DNA of 64,000 bases, taken from the NCBI GenBank assembly GCA_041859095.1, contig JBHEKY010000016.1:1-64000 (forward strand), read 5' to 3'. Every line of letters begins with the position of its first letter. Positions within the stretch are counted from its first letter, which is position 1. The position numbers and the translations under genes were made by a program. The notes under the pieces were generated by a model. It was given only the letters and a program-made list of their open reading frames with translations, searched no databases and was not told where the DNA came from. This DNA is from UBA1422 sp041859095. GTDB taxonomy: Bacteria; Bacillota; Clostridia; Peptostreptococcales; Anaerovoracaceae. This document shows positions 42,894 through 50,615 of the stretch, piece by piece.

Positions 42894-43025
42894 GTATTTT
42901 TTGATGTTCCCCTCCTCTATGAAAATAAACTTGTTTCGCAGGTCTTTTTTGAGGTAAAATAAATCATAAGCATTTCAAGCATAAGCGAAATGCGTTGAAT
43001 TCTTTAAGAAACGGAGGAACATAAC

Positions 43026-43538
43026 ATGTTAGATAAAGCCATTTCAAAATTATTAAATGAACAAGTGAACAAAGAGTTTTACTCAGCGTATCTTTATTTG
43101 GATTTTGCCAACTACTTTACCGACGCAGGCCTTGACGGTTTTGCCAATTGGTTTACGGTACAAGCCCAAGAAGAGCAAGCCCATGCCATGCTGATGAACC
43201 AATATCTCCACAACAATGCAGACAAGGTAACCCTGGAAGCTCTGGCCAAGCCGGATGTTCCCCTAAATGACCAGATGGATCCTCTCCCAGGCTCACTGGC
43301 GCATGAGAAATTGGTTACCGCTTCCATCCACAACATTTATGGTGTGGCAAGTGAACTAAAGGACTACCGTACCATGCAGTTCCTGGATTGGTTTGTGAAA
43401 GAACAAGGCGAGGAAGAAAAAAACGCAGAGGACAACATTAAAAAATATGAACTTTACAGTTCCGATGCCAAAGGCCTTTATGCCCTCAACGGTGAAATGG
43501 CAGCACGTGTGTATACCCCGCCATCACTGGTTCTGTAA
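43026..43538 (+). CDS. ftnA: Ferritin (bacterial, non-haem)
   Basis: 170 residues, complete four-helix ferritin. The ferroxidase ligands are E17, E50 and H53 (EEQAH) with further acids in VKEQGEEEKN near residue 120. It stores iron and consumes H2O2 or O2 at the ferroxidase site. ACGGAGGAAC precedes the ATG. Monocistronic with its own terminator. Together with cydAB it suggests some oxygen or iron-stress defence. Confidence 0.95.
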   Translation: MLDKAISKLLNEQVNKEFYSAYLYLDFANYFTDAGLDGFANWFTVQAQEEQAHAMLMNQYLHNNADKVTLEALAKPDVPLNDQMDPLPGSLAHEKLVTASIHNIYGVASELKDYRTMQFLDWFVKEQGEEEKNAEDNIKKYELYSSDAKGLYALNGEMAARVYTPPSLVL

Positions 43539-43597
43539 TCCGGACCAACAAAAGAGATCCAAATTCTTACTAAGTACAACTATTGAATAGCCACATT

Positions 43598-43628
43598 AAA
43601 AGGCGAGCCTGCGGGTTCGCCTTTTTTG
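43598..43628 (+). terminator. Terminator of the ferritin gene
   Basis: AAAAGGCGA pairs with TCGCCTTTT, with an inner CC/GG and a T run. Confidence 0.85.
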
Positions 43629-43672
43629 TTTGTGCTTCTCATAAAAAAAACATTACTGTACCAAATTTCCCC

Positions 43673-43701
43673 TTGATTTACGAACATATGTTCTTTATAA
43701 T
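43673..43701 (+). promoter_or_regulatory. SOS promoter of the Y-family polymerase gene with perfect LexA box
   Basis: TTGATT (43673-43678), 17 bases, TATAAT (43696-43701). The spacer contains GAACATATGTTC (43682-43693), a perfect Gram-positive LexA site. LexA bound there would block RNA polymerase directly. Confidence 0.92.
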
Positions 43702-43726
43702 GGAGTTCCCAAGAGGAGTAACACAC

Positions 43727-44977
43727 ATGACCATCATGCACATTGACGCCAATTCGGCCTATTTAAGTTGGACAGCCGTTCATATGTTGGAAAAAGGATA
43801 TCCCATTGACATCAGGGAGATCCCCTCTTGCATTGCCGGAGATCCCAAAAACCGCCACGGCATTATTCTGGCCAAATCCGGTCCCGCCAAAAAATACAAG
43901 ATTCAAACCGGGGAGTCTTTGATGGAGGCACGCAAACGGTGCCCGGATCTAGTTGTGTATCCCCCCAACTATGATTTGTTCCTCCTTTGCAGCAACGCCA
44001 TGTACGAAATCCTGCGGGAATATAGCCCCCTGGTCCAACGATACAGCATCGATGAATGTTTTTTAGATTATCGGGCAGCCGACCGGTTTGCCAAGGATCC
44101 GGTGGAATTAGCAACCGAAATCAAAAACCGAATTCACGACGAGTTGGGTTTCACGGTCAATGTTGGGGTTTCTGTCAACAAGCTATTGGCCAAAATGGCT
44201 GGAGAACTTCGCAAACCCAATGTGGTGGAAACAATCTGGCCCGATGAAGTGCCGGTCAAACTTTGGCCTCTCCCTGTGGGCGAACTATTTATGGTAGGCC
44301 GCGCCACCACCAAGAAACTATTGTCCATGAACATCCGCACCGTGGGAGATTTGGCCAATGCCGATCTGAACCTACTGAAGATTCTTCTCAAGAATGTCCA
44401 CGGCCAGCTGGTCTGGGAGTATGCCAACGGATTGGACCTGACTCCGGTGACCACCAATAGCGATATTTTCCAAAAGAGTGTGGGTAACAGCATTACTATC
44501 CCCTATGACGTTTCCACCGAAAAGGAAGCCAAAGAAGTTTTGTTGGCTCTTTGCGAACGGGTAGGCATGCGGATCCGTAAGCTGGGATGCAAGGCCTCCC
44601 TGATTTCCATCCACCTCAAAACCAGCGATTTCACAGGGCGAGGCCATCAAGTGCAGCTCAGCTATTACACCGACTCCACGTCAGATCTTTATCGGATGGG
44701 GTGGCAACTGGTAGAAGAAGCCTGGCGCCGTGAGCCCTTGCGCCAGATGGGCATCTCCGCCGGCAATTTTGCACCATCGGACCGGGAACAATTGTCTCTT
44801 TTTCACCCCGTCGATATAGAAAAGGATGAACAGATGAATCGGGCGGTAGACCGAATCCGAAGCCGTTACGGAGATCGTTCCATTATCCGTGGAGTGTTTG
44901 CCAACACCAATGTCAACGCCATTCAGGGCGGCGTCAACGATGGGGATTTTCTCATGATGGGAGGGTATTCACTATGA
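43727..44977 (+). CDS. dinB: Y-family (translesion) DNA polymerase, DinB/UmuC type
   Basis: 416 residues from the ATG at 43727 with AGAGGAGT upstream; the longer frame from 43583 runs through the SOS promoter and is rejected. Catalytic acids lie in MHIDANSAYLSW and YSIDECFLDY. Little finger C-terminal, ending in a beta-clamp binding motif REQLSLF. The enzyme copies past damaged bases at the cost of mutations. It is under LexA control and overlaps a small downstream gene by four bases, a common Firmicute pairing. Confidence 0.95.
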   Translation: MTIMHIDANSAYLSWTAVHMLEKGYPIDIREIPSCIAGDPKNRHGIILAKSGPAKKYKIQTGESLMEARKRCPDLVVYPPNYDLFLLCSNAMYEILREYSPLVQRYSIDECFLDYRAADRFAKDPVELATEIKNRIHDELGFTVNVGVSVNKLLAKMAGELRKPNVVETIWPDEVPVKLWPLPVGELFMVGRATTKKLLSMNIRTVGDLANADLNLLKILLKNVHGQLVWEYANGLDLTPVTTNSDIFQKSVGNSITIPYDVSTEKEAKEVLLALCERVGMRIRKLGCKASLISIHLKTSDFTGRGHQVQLSYYTDSTSDLYRMGWQLVEEAWRREPLRQMGISAGNFAPSDREQLSLFHPVDIEKDEQMNRAVDRIRSRYGDRSIIRGVFANTNVNAIQGGVNDGDFLMMGGYSL

Positions 44978-45237
44978 AAATCATTGCCAGACCCATTGAT
45001 GTGGTAGCCTTTTTTCCCCGCAATAAGCCCCCGGTGCCCCGCAAATTTCGTTATGAAGAAGGCGATGGGCAGTCCATGGCAATCAACATCGACCGAGTGG
45101 TTTCCGTGGAACAAAAGAAAACCGCCGGCGTGCTTTGCTATGTCTACTGCTGCCAAAGTCTGATGGAAGGCCAGGAGAAGCGGTACGAGTTAAAATACAC
45201 CCTGGCGGACTGTCGATGGGAACTTTACAAAATTTAA
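44974..45237 (+). CDS. Small protein co-transcribed with the Y-family polymerase
   Basis: 87 residues, start overlapping the polymerase stop (ATGA). Blocks ARPIDVVAFF and YELKYTLADCRWELYKI; beta-rich pattern. Similar small ORFs follow dinB in many clostridia, and I take them as accessory factors of the polymerase, but their role is not known to me. Its last 15 bases (CTTTACAAAATTTAA, 45223-45237) are repeated 24 bases downstream (45247-45261), a small duplication after the stop. Confidence 0.75.
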   Translation: MKIIARPIDVVAFFPRNKPPVPRKFRYEEGDGQSMAINIDRVVSVEQKKTAGVLCYVYCCQSLMEGQEKRYELKYTLADCRWELYKI

Positions 45238-45370
45238 GGGTGGGGTCTTTACAAAATTTAACCTTTGTCTGTTAGCAATTTGACAAAACAGGTATAATAG
45301 AATCAGTAGTAAGGAATTCCTTGCCACTTATTTCCCTTATGTCTGTTTCTAACAACGAAAGGAGTCAGTT

Positions 45371-46861
45371 ATGACACTAAAAACCGGCAAAGAATATGTT
45401 GAGAGCCTTCGAAAGCTCAACTTAAATGTCTATATGTTTGGAGAAAAGGTTATTTCCCCCGTAGACCATCCCATTATTATCCCTTCAATGAATGCGGTGG
45501 CGCTTACTTATGACCTGGCCCTGGACCCTATGTATGAGGATTTGATGACGGTAAAGTCCCATCTCACAGGAGAAAAGATTAACCTATTCACCCATGTGTT
45601 CCAAAACACCGGCGACTTGGTCAAAAAGGTCAAGCGACAGAGAATGCTGGGTCAAAAGACCGCCTGCTGTTTCCAGCGTTGTGTTGGGCAGGATGCCATC
45701 AATGCGGTGTACAGTACTGCTTTCGAGATTGACGCAAAATATGGAACCCACTACCTGGACAACATCACCAACTTTATTGCATACATCCAAAAGGAAGACT
45801 TGGTCACCGACGGTGCTATGACTGACGTCAAAGGCGACAGAAGTCTTTCTCCGAGTGGGCAGGAAGATCCGGACATGTACCTGAGGGTGGTGGAACGCCG
45901 TCCCGACGGGATTGTGGTAACCGGATGTAAGGCTCATCAGACCGGTATCGTTAATTCCCATGAAATCCTGGTGATGCCAACCATCTCCATGACACCGGAA
46001 GACAAAGATTACGCGGTTTCCTTTGCGGTTCCTTCTGATGCGAAGGGTATTACCCTGATCTATGGACGTCAGTCCAGCGATACTCGCAAAATGGAAGGCA
46101 CTGAAATTGATGTGGGCAACAGCCAGTTCGGCGGCCACGAAGCCCTGATTATTTTTGACAAGGTTTTTGTTCCCAATGAACGGATTTTCTTAAACGGTGA
46201 AACCGAGTTCGTTACCACCCTTGTGGAACGGTTCGGAGGGCACCACAGACCCAGCTATGCCTGCAAAACAGGTGTAGGGGATGTGCTCATCGGTGCCGCA
46301 GCTCTGGCCGCCGACTACAATGGGATTGCCAAGGCTTCCCATATCAAGGACAAGCTGATTGAGATGACCCACCTGAACGAAACCATCTACTCTTCTGCCC
46401 TGGCCTGCTCTTATGAAGGATATCCCACCCCGTCGGGCGCGTACCTGATTGATCTGATGCTGGCCAACGTATGCAAACAAAATGTAACCCGATTCCCTTA
46501 TGAAATGACAAGATTGGCTGAAGACATTGCCGGTGGCATCATGGTAACTCAGCCTTCTGAAAAGGATTTGCGAAGCTCAGAAATCGGCCACTACGTTGAG
46601 AAATATCTTAGAGGTGTGTCCTCCGTGCCCACGGAACACAGAATGCGCATCATGCGTCTCATCGAAAACCTGACCTTAGGGTCCGGTGCAGTGGGTTATC
46701 GTACTGAATCCATGCATGGAGCAGGATCTCCGCAAGCCCAGCGAATCATGATTTCCAGATTAGGTAACATGGAAATGAAAAAAGAACTGGCCAAAAAAAT
46801 CGCCAAGATTCAGGACGAAAAGATTTCCGGAATCAAAAACGAACCGACTAGTTGCCAATAA
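45371..46861 (+). CDS. abfD: 4-hydroxybutyryl-CoA dehydratase / vinylacetyl-CoA isomerase
   Basis: 496 residues, full length for the family. The 4Fe-4S cluster ligands are C100 and C104 (CFQRC), one of the His pair at 291-292, and C298 (GGHHRPSYACK). FAD-binding blocks of the acyl-CoA dehydrogenase type include GCKAHQTGIVNSHEIL. The enzyme converts 4-hydroxybutyryl-CoA to crotonyl-CoA in 4-aminobutyrate and succinate fermentation, and is inactivated by O2. The usual partners (abfT CoA-transferase, 4-hydroxybutyrate dehydrogenase) are not adjacent. It has a GAAAGGAG ribosome site and a terminator, so it stands alone. Confidence 0.93.
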   Translation: MTLKTGKEYVESLRKLNLNVYMFGEKVISPVDHPIIIPSMNAVALTYDLALDPMYEDLMTVKSHLTGEKINLFTHVFQNTGDLVKKVKRQRMLGQKTACCFQRCVGQDAINAVYSTAFEIDAKYGTHYLDNITNFIAYIQKEDLVTDGAMTDVKGDRSLSPSGQEDPDMYLRVVERRPDGIVVTGCKAHQTGIVNSHEILVMPTISMTPEDKDYAVSFAVPSDAKGITLIYGRQSSDTRKMEGTEIDVGNSQFGGHEALIIFDKVFVPNERIFLNGETEFVTTLVERFGGHHRPSYACKTGVGDVLIGAAALAADYNGIAKASHIKDKLIEMTHLNETIYSSALACSYEGYPTPSGAYLIDLMLANVCKQNVTRFPYEMTRLAEDIAGGIMVTQPSEKDLRSSEIGHYVEKYLRGVSSVPTEHRMRIMRLIENLTLGSGAVGYRTESMHGAGSPQAQRIMISRLGNMEMKKELAKKIAKIQDEKISGIKNEPTSCQ

Positions 46862-46872
46862 TACACAAAACA

Positions 46873-46906
46873 AAAACGGTCGACTCCACCCGGAGCCGGC
46901 CGTTTT
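46873..46906. terminator. Bidirectional terminator after abfD
   Basis: AAAACGG ... CTCC pairs with GGAG ... CCGTTTT around four bases. It also lies downstream of the pentad-repeat gene on the other strand. Confidence 0.8.
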
Positions 46907-46952
46907 AATTGGTAGTCACGTAACAAGGTTCTATCAACCTGATGTCAAATTC

Positions 46953-47129
46953 TTATTGAAACCCCAATCCGTTAAAGCCCTGCCTGTCGAAGCCGAACCA
47001 GTTGAACCCGTTGGAATCATACCCATCCCGGTCAAATCCTTTCCGATCGAATCCATTTCGATTATATCCTTCTTTGTCATATTCATCATAGTCGTAACCA
47101 TCATTGATCATGCGATAAAAAAAACCCAT
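46953..47129 (-). CDS. Tiny pentad-repeat protein (x-G-Tyr/Phe-Asn/Asp-x) under a c-di-GMP riboswitch
   Basis: 58 residues from the ATG at 47129 (MGFFYRMIND), which has GAAAGGAGC nine bases upstream; an earlier start has no ribosome site. After a short hydrophobic start the chain is about ten five-residue units such as EGYNR, NGFDR, KGFDR, DGYDS, NGFNW, FGFDR, QGFNG. One aromatic at position 3 and an Asn/Asp at position 4 are nearly fixed. No Cys, signal peptide or known family that I recognise. A c-di-GMP-I aptamer and a terminator precede it. A role in adhesion, biofilm matrix or spore/cell surface is only a guess from the control by c-di-GMP. Confidence 0.75.
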   Translation of the reverse strand: MGFFYRMINDGYDYDEYDKEGYNRNGFDRKGFDRDGYDSNGFNWFGFDRQGFNGLGFQ

Positions 47130-47144
47130 GTCCCTGCTCCTTTC

Positions 47145-47179
47145 AAAAAATAAAGCCACTCCGAATCATCAGAATGGCT
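47145..47179 (-). terminator. Riboswitch expression-platform terminator
   Basis: On the minus strand AGCCATTC pairs with GAGTGGCT (stem of eight, one G-U), followed by TTATTTTTT. It lies between the c-di-GMP aptamer and the ribosome site of the pentad-repeat gene, so the riboswitch probably controls transcription read-through. Confidence 0.8.
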
Positions 47180-47219
47180 ACTAGGCTTGCAAAGGCAATA
47201 TCGTTACCCGCATCGGCGG

Positions 47220-47288
47220 GGCAACCGGCTGACATACCCGAAGGCTTAGTCCCTTGGCTTTGCGTCACAACCTTTCGGTTGCTTTGCC
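47220..47288 (-). promoter_or_regulatory. Cyclic-di-GMP-I (GEMM) riboswitch aptamer
   Basis: On the minus strand: GGCAA closes with TTGCC (P1). A hairpin CAACC-GAAA-GGTTG has the typical GAAA tetraloop. Then comes the highly conserved GACGCAAAGCC (47266-47256). A third stem carries GACTAAG and TATGTC, which form the 11-nucleotide tetraloop receptor that docks the GAAA loop, and the end is AGCCGGTTGCC. These are the defining features of class I c-di-GMP riboswitches. Direction, promoter and downstream terminator all match control of the pentad-repeat gene. Confidence 0.9.
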
Positions 47289-47310
47289 ATTACTGAATTA
47301 ATGTGGGTAA

Positions 47311-47339
47311 AATTTACCACGAAAATGATGTTTTGTCAA
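47311..47339 (-). promoter_or_regulatory. Promoter of the riboswitch/pentad-repeat transcript
   Basis: Minus strand TTGACA (47339-47334), 17 bases, TAAATT (47316-47311). A start near 47304 gives about 15 bases before the aptamer. Confidence 0.7.
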
Positions 47340-47394
47340 TTAGATTTCCATTTTTTGTAAGAGCACAATTATTTTTCTTCTCATAAGTCTAAAC

Positions 47395-47422
47395 TTAACA
47401 CAATCTTAACATAACGTTAACA
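47395..47422 (+). promoter_or_regulatory. PhoP box upstream of the phosphate transporter
   Basis: Three exact TTAACA hexamers start at 47395, 47406 and 47417, each separated by five bases, which is the 11-base period of PhoP boxes in Bacillus. It lies 102 bases before the transporter ATG and implies induction under phosphate limitation. Confidence 0.85.
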
Positions 47423-47523
47423 TTTCATGCTATTTTCCCTTTCTAATTATGTGTATTATTATATTGTTATGCAATTTTATCATTTCTGTTTTTATAGGAA
47501 TTTTTTAAGTGAGAGGAACTTTT

Positions 47524-49212
47524 ATGGAGAATTTTCAAATTGCAATTGCTCTATTCGGTGGATTGGCAATATTTATTTATGGCATGAACCTGATGAGCGA
47601 TGGCCTGCAAAAGGCCGCTGGAGACAGAATGCGTAGCGTTTTGGCTATGCTAACGTCGAATCCGATCTTTGGGGTGCTTGCCGGTGCTCTGGTTACAGCA
47701 GTTCTTCAAAGTAGCAGTGCAACCACTGTAATGACAGTTGGGTTTGTCAGTGCCGGCTTAATGAAACTGCCTCAGGCAATCAGTGTCATAATGGGTGCCA
47801 ATATTGGAACTACCGTGACCGCACAATTGATCGCCTTTAAGATCGGTGATTATGCCTGGGTGTTTGTCATCATTGGTTTCATCATGTATTTTTTCTTTAA
47901 AAACAAAGAAAATATTCGAAATATCGGACAGACGGCCTTTGGCTTTGGTCTTCTATTTGTGGGGATTAACACCATGGGGGCCACTATGAAACCCTTGGCC
48001 AGCGCGCCATTTTTCACGGATTTGATGCTTCAAGTACAAGATTGGCCTGTCCTTGGGGTGTTTATCGGAACCATGATGACAGTAGTTGTTCAGAGCAGCT
48101 CTGCCACCATAGCGGTGCTGCAAAACCTTGCATCAACAGCAGGTCCCGATGGCATCTCCAGTGTCCTTGGCCTGGGCGGTGCGATTCCCATTCTATTCGG
48201 AGACAACATTGGCACCACCATCACCGCACTCCTTGCATGTATTGGAATGTCAGTCAATGCCAAGCGTACCGCTGCATTCCATGTTATTTTCAATTTGACC
48301 GGAACATTAATCTTCATATGGTGGATTCCCCAAATCATTGAATTCATCTCCTTCGTTTCTCCAAAAGGGGTGGAAGTGGATATCATTTCAAGACAAATTG
48401 CCAACAGTCATCTTTTGTTTAATCTCACCAACACGCTGCTGTTCCTCCCATTTTTACCATTGTTTGTGAAGTTGGTGACAAAGTTGGTTCCGGGTACCGA
48501 GACTGCCAAATTACAGTCCGAATCCATGTATCTAGATATGAAGGTCCTCAGTCAACCGACTTTTGCCATTCATCTGGCCATACGGGAACTTTCCCGAATT
48601 GGAGAATTTGCCTTGGAAATGATTAACAAATCCAAGAAAGCATTTCTAGAGGATGACATGAAATCGGTAGACGAAGTCATGGAATTGGAAGATGCATTGA
48701 ACAAAGTCCAGGGCGAAGCCGTTCAATATTTAGCCTCCATCCTTTCTGCTGAAGCCACCACTGAAACCCAGGCGAGACGGGTATCCGGCTTAATGCATGT
48801 AGCAGCGGATATTGAGCATGTAGGCGATTACTGTAAGAACCTAGTAGAATTTGCCTCGGAAAAACACAAAAATAAATATATATTTTCTGACCGCGCCATG
48901 GCCGAAATCAACGACTTTTTTGATCAAGGGATCTGGATGATGAAAGACTCCCTCCAGGCACTGGACAAAGGCGACATGGTCATCGCCAAAGACGTATTAA
49001 TCCAGGAGACTCAAATGAACCGTACGGAACTTCGATTGCGGGAACACCACATGAAACGACTCTACGACAATACCTGTTCTCCGGCATTCACGGTTCTTTA
49101 CAACGATGTAATTCATAATATCGAAAAAATTGGTGACAGCTGCAACAATATAGCAGAAGCTGTATTAGAAGATACCACATTAGGGCAAGTGGTCGGAGTG
49201 GACGAGGAATAA
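47524..49212 (+). CDS. Na+/phosphate cotransporter with PhoU-like domain
   Basis: 562 residues from the ATG at 47524, which has GAGAGGAAC upstream. Two NptA/Na-Pi-II repeats with the marker QSSSATT (AVLQSSSATTVM, about 64-75) and VVQSSSATIAVLQ (about 190), and about nine membrane helices. The C-terminal 200 residues are a PhoU-like helical bundle (residues about 340-555). It imports phosphate with sodium. A PhoP box upstream and the PhoU domain tie it to phosphate control. Terminator at 49271. Confidence 0.93.
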   Translation: MENFQIAIALFGGLAIFIYGMNLMSDGLQKAAGDRMRSVLAMLTSNPIFGVLAGALVTAVLQSSSATTVMTVGFVSAGLMKLPQAISVIMGANIGTTVTAQLIAFKIGDYAWVFVIIGFIMYFFFKNKENIRNIGQTAFGFGLLFVGINTMGATMKPLASAPFFTDLMLQVQDWPVLGVFIGTMMTVVVQSSSATIAVLQNLASTAGPDGISSVLGLGGAIPILFGDNIGTTITALLACIGMSVNAKRTAAFHVIFNLTGTLIFIWWIPQIIEFISFVSPKGVEVDIISRQIANSHLLFNLTNTLLFLPFLPLFVKLVTKLVPGTETAKLQSESMYLDMKVLSQPTFAIHLAIRELSRIGEFALEMINKSKKAFLEDDMKSVDEVMELEDALNKVQGEAVQYLASILSAEATTETQARRVSGLMHVAADIEHVGDYCKNLVEFASEKHKNKYIFSDRAMAEINDFFDQGIWMMKDSLQALDKGDMVIAKDVLIQETQMNRTELRLREHHMKRLYDNTCSPAFTVLYNDVIHNIEKIGDSCNNIAEAVLEDTTLGQVVGVDEE

Positions 49213-49270
49213 ATAATCGTCAATGTCGGCTGTATTCCTCTTACAATAACCATCTAGTCAGAATACGAGA

Positions 49271-49298
49271 AAAGCCTGCCAATGAATTGGCAGGCTTT
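49271..49298. terminator. Bidirectional terminator between the Na/Pi transporter and the monooxygenase-like gene
   Basis: AAAGCCTGCCAAT pairs with ATTGGCAGGCTTT around two bases; T run on the plus strand. Confidence 0.9.
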
Positions 49299-49360
49299 TC
49301 TTTTATGGTTTCGTTATGTGGACTGACAAGCGTTCTCAAACTTGGTGTTTGTGCCCATGC

Positions 49361-50455
49361 TTATGCGTTTTGCAAAGCGGCATCAGCATACTCCTGTTCA
49401 AGTATAGCGATTAGTTTTTTGACCGATACTATTTCCTTTACTTTTGCAACATTGGCTCCGGCAAAGGCAAACCCTTTGCGAAGCGCACCGCGCTGGGCAT
49501 TCATCAAGGCCAGACATATGCAATATGGCGTCTTTTGATAATCGCAGGTGGAGATACAATGATAAGGGCAGGAAAATGGCTTTTTCATACCGGCTTTTAC
49601 ATCTTCGGTGAATTGATTTTTTATGGCACGCCCCGGCATACCCACCGGACTTTTAATGATTACAACATCTTCTTCTCTCGCATCCACAAAGGCTTGCTTA
49701 AACAAATCGGACGCATCGCATTCATCGGTTGCCACGAACCGGGTGCCCATCTGAACACCGTCAGCGCCGAGCTTCATGATATTATAAATATCTTCTCCTG
49801 TAAAAATGCCACCACCGGCAATAACCGGTATTTTTTTGGCATAGTCAGCTTCTAGTTTACGGGTTTCTGCCAGTACATCGGTCACCAGGTTTTCAAGACA
49901 AAAGTTAGGATCCGTAAGCTGCTCAGCCTTAAATCCCAAATGGCCCCCGGCCATGGGTCCTTCTACCACAAAAGCATCCGGCAAATAATTGTATTTCTCT
50001 TTCCAGACCTTGGCAATCAAACGGGCTGCGCGACCGGATGATACGATAGGAACCAGTTTGGTCTTGCATCCTTCGGTAAGGTATTCAGGCAAATCCAGCG
50101 GCAATCCGGCGCCAGAAAAAATCACATCAATTTTTTCTTCAATGGAAGTGCGAACCAGGTCCCCAAAATTTGACATAGCCACCATAATATTCACACCCAA
50201 AATACCTTTTGTCATGGATTTGGCTTTTTGAATTTCTCTTCGCAGCGCACGCATATTGGCTTCCAGAAAATTGGCGTAAAAATCCGATTCATCCATACCA
50301 ATGCTGGCCGTGGCGATAACACCGATTCCGCCTTCATTGGCCACAGCCGCAGATAAACGGGACATTGATATGTTTACCCCCATTCCGCCTTGTATAATGG
50401 GCACTCTTGCTGTCAAGTCCCCTATCTTTAATTCTTTCATTTTTGTTATGATCAA
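49361..50455 (-). CDS. Nitronate monooxygenase / FabK-like FMN TIM-barrel protein
   Basis: 364 residues from a TTG at 50455 (GGAGGA five bases upstream); the ATG at 50440 gives 359 residues but is 20 bases from that site. FMN-binding TIM barrel: IIQGGMGVNIS, NIMVAMSNF, EGPMAGGHLG, IPVIAGGGIFTG, GADGVQMGTRFVAT. The group covers nitronate monooxygenases, FabK-type enoyl-ACP reductases and related enzymes, and the substrate cannot be told by eye. The region near residue 300 has a Cys cluster CPYHCISTCDYQ...CIC that could bind a metal or Fe-S centre, not found in most members. Confidence 0.85.
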   Translation of the reverse strand: MIITKMKELKIGDLTARVPIIQGGMGVNISMSRLSAAVANEGGIGVIATASIGMDESDFYANFLEANMRALRREIQKAKSMTKGILGVNIMVAMSNFGDLVRTSIEEKIDVIFSGAGLPLDLPEYLTEGCKTKLVPIVSSGRAARLIAKVWKEKYNYLPDAFVVEGPMAGGHLGFKAEQLTDPNFCLENLVTDVLAETRKLEADYAKKIPVIAGGGIFTGEDIYNIMKLGADGVQMGTRFVATDECDASDLFKQAFVDAREEDVVIIKSPVGMPGRAIKNQFTEDVKAGMKKPFSCPYHCISTCDYQKTPYCICLALMNAQRGALRKGFAFAGANVAKVKEIVSVKKLIAILEQEYADAALQNA

Positions 50456-50568
50456 TACAATCCTCCTCATTAACAAGTTTGCCTGCGTATATTTACTTTG
50501 TTAGTCAAACAAACTATTTTCACTATACACTATTTCCCCTCGATTTGCAATGGTTTTCTAAAGAAAAA

Positions 50569-50592
50569 GGCCTGCGCCATCAGGCGCAGGCC
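50569..50592 (-). terminator. Terminator of the lipoprotein gene
   Basis: GGCCTGCGCC pairs perfectly with GGCGCAGGCC around four bases, followed on the minus strand by a T run. Confidence 0.85.
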
Positions 50593-50615
50593 CATATTTT
50601 GTTTCTCATTCAACT

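Noticed and set aside
43583..43726. N-terminal extension of the Y-family polymerase
   Set aside because: It would cover the terminator of ferritin and the SOS promoter.
45270..45300. TTGACA and TATAAT upstream of abfD as a promoter
   Set aside because: They are only seven bases apart, so they cannot act as a -35/-10 pair; the -10 may be real with an unclear -35.
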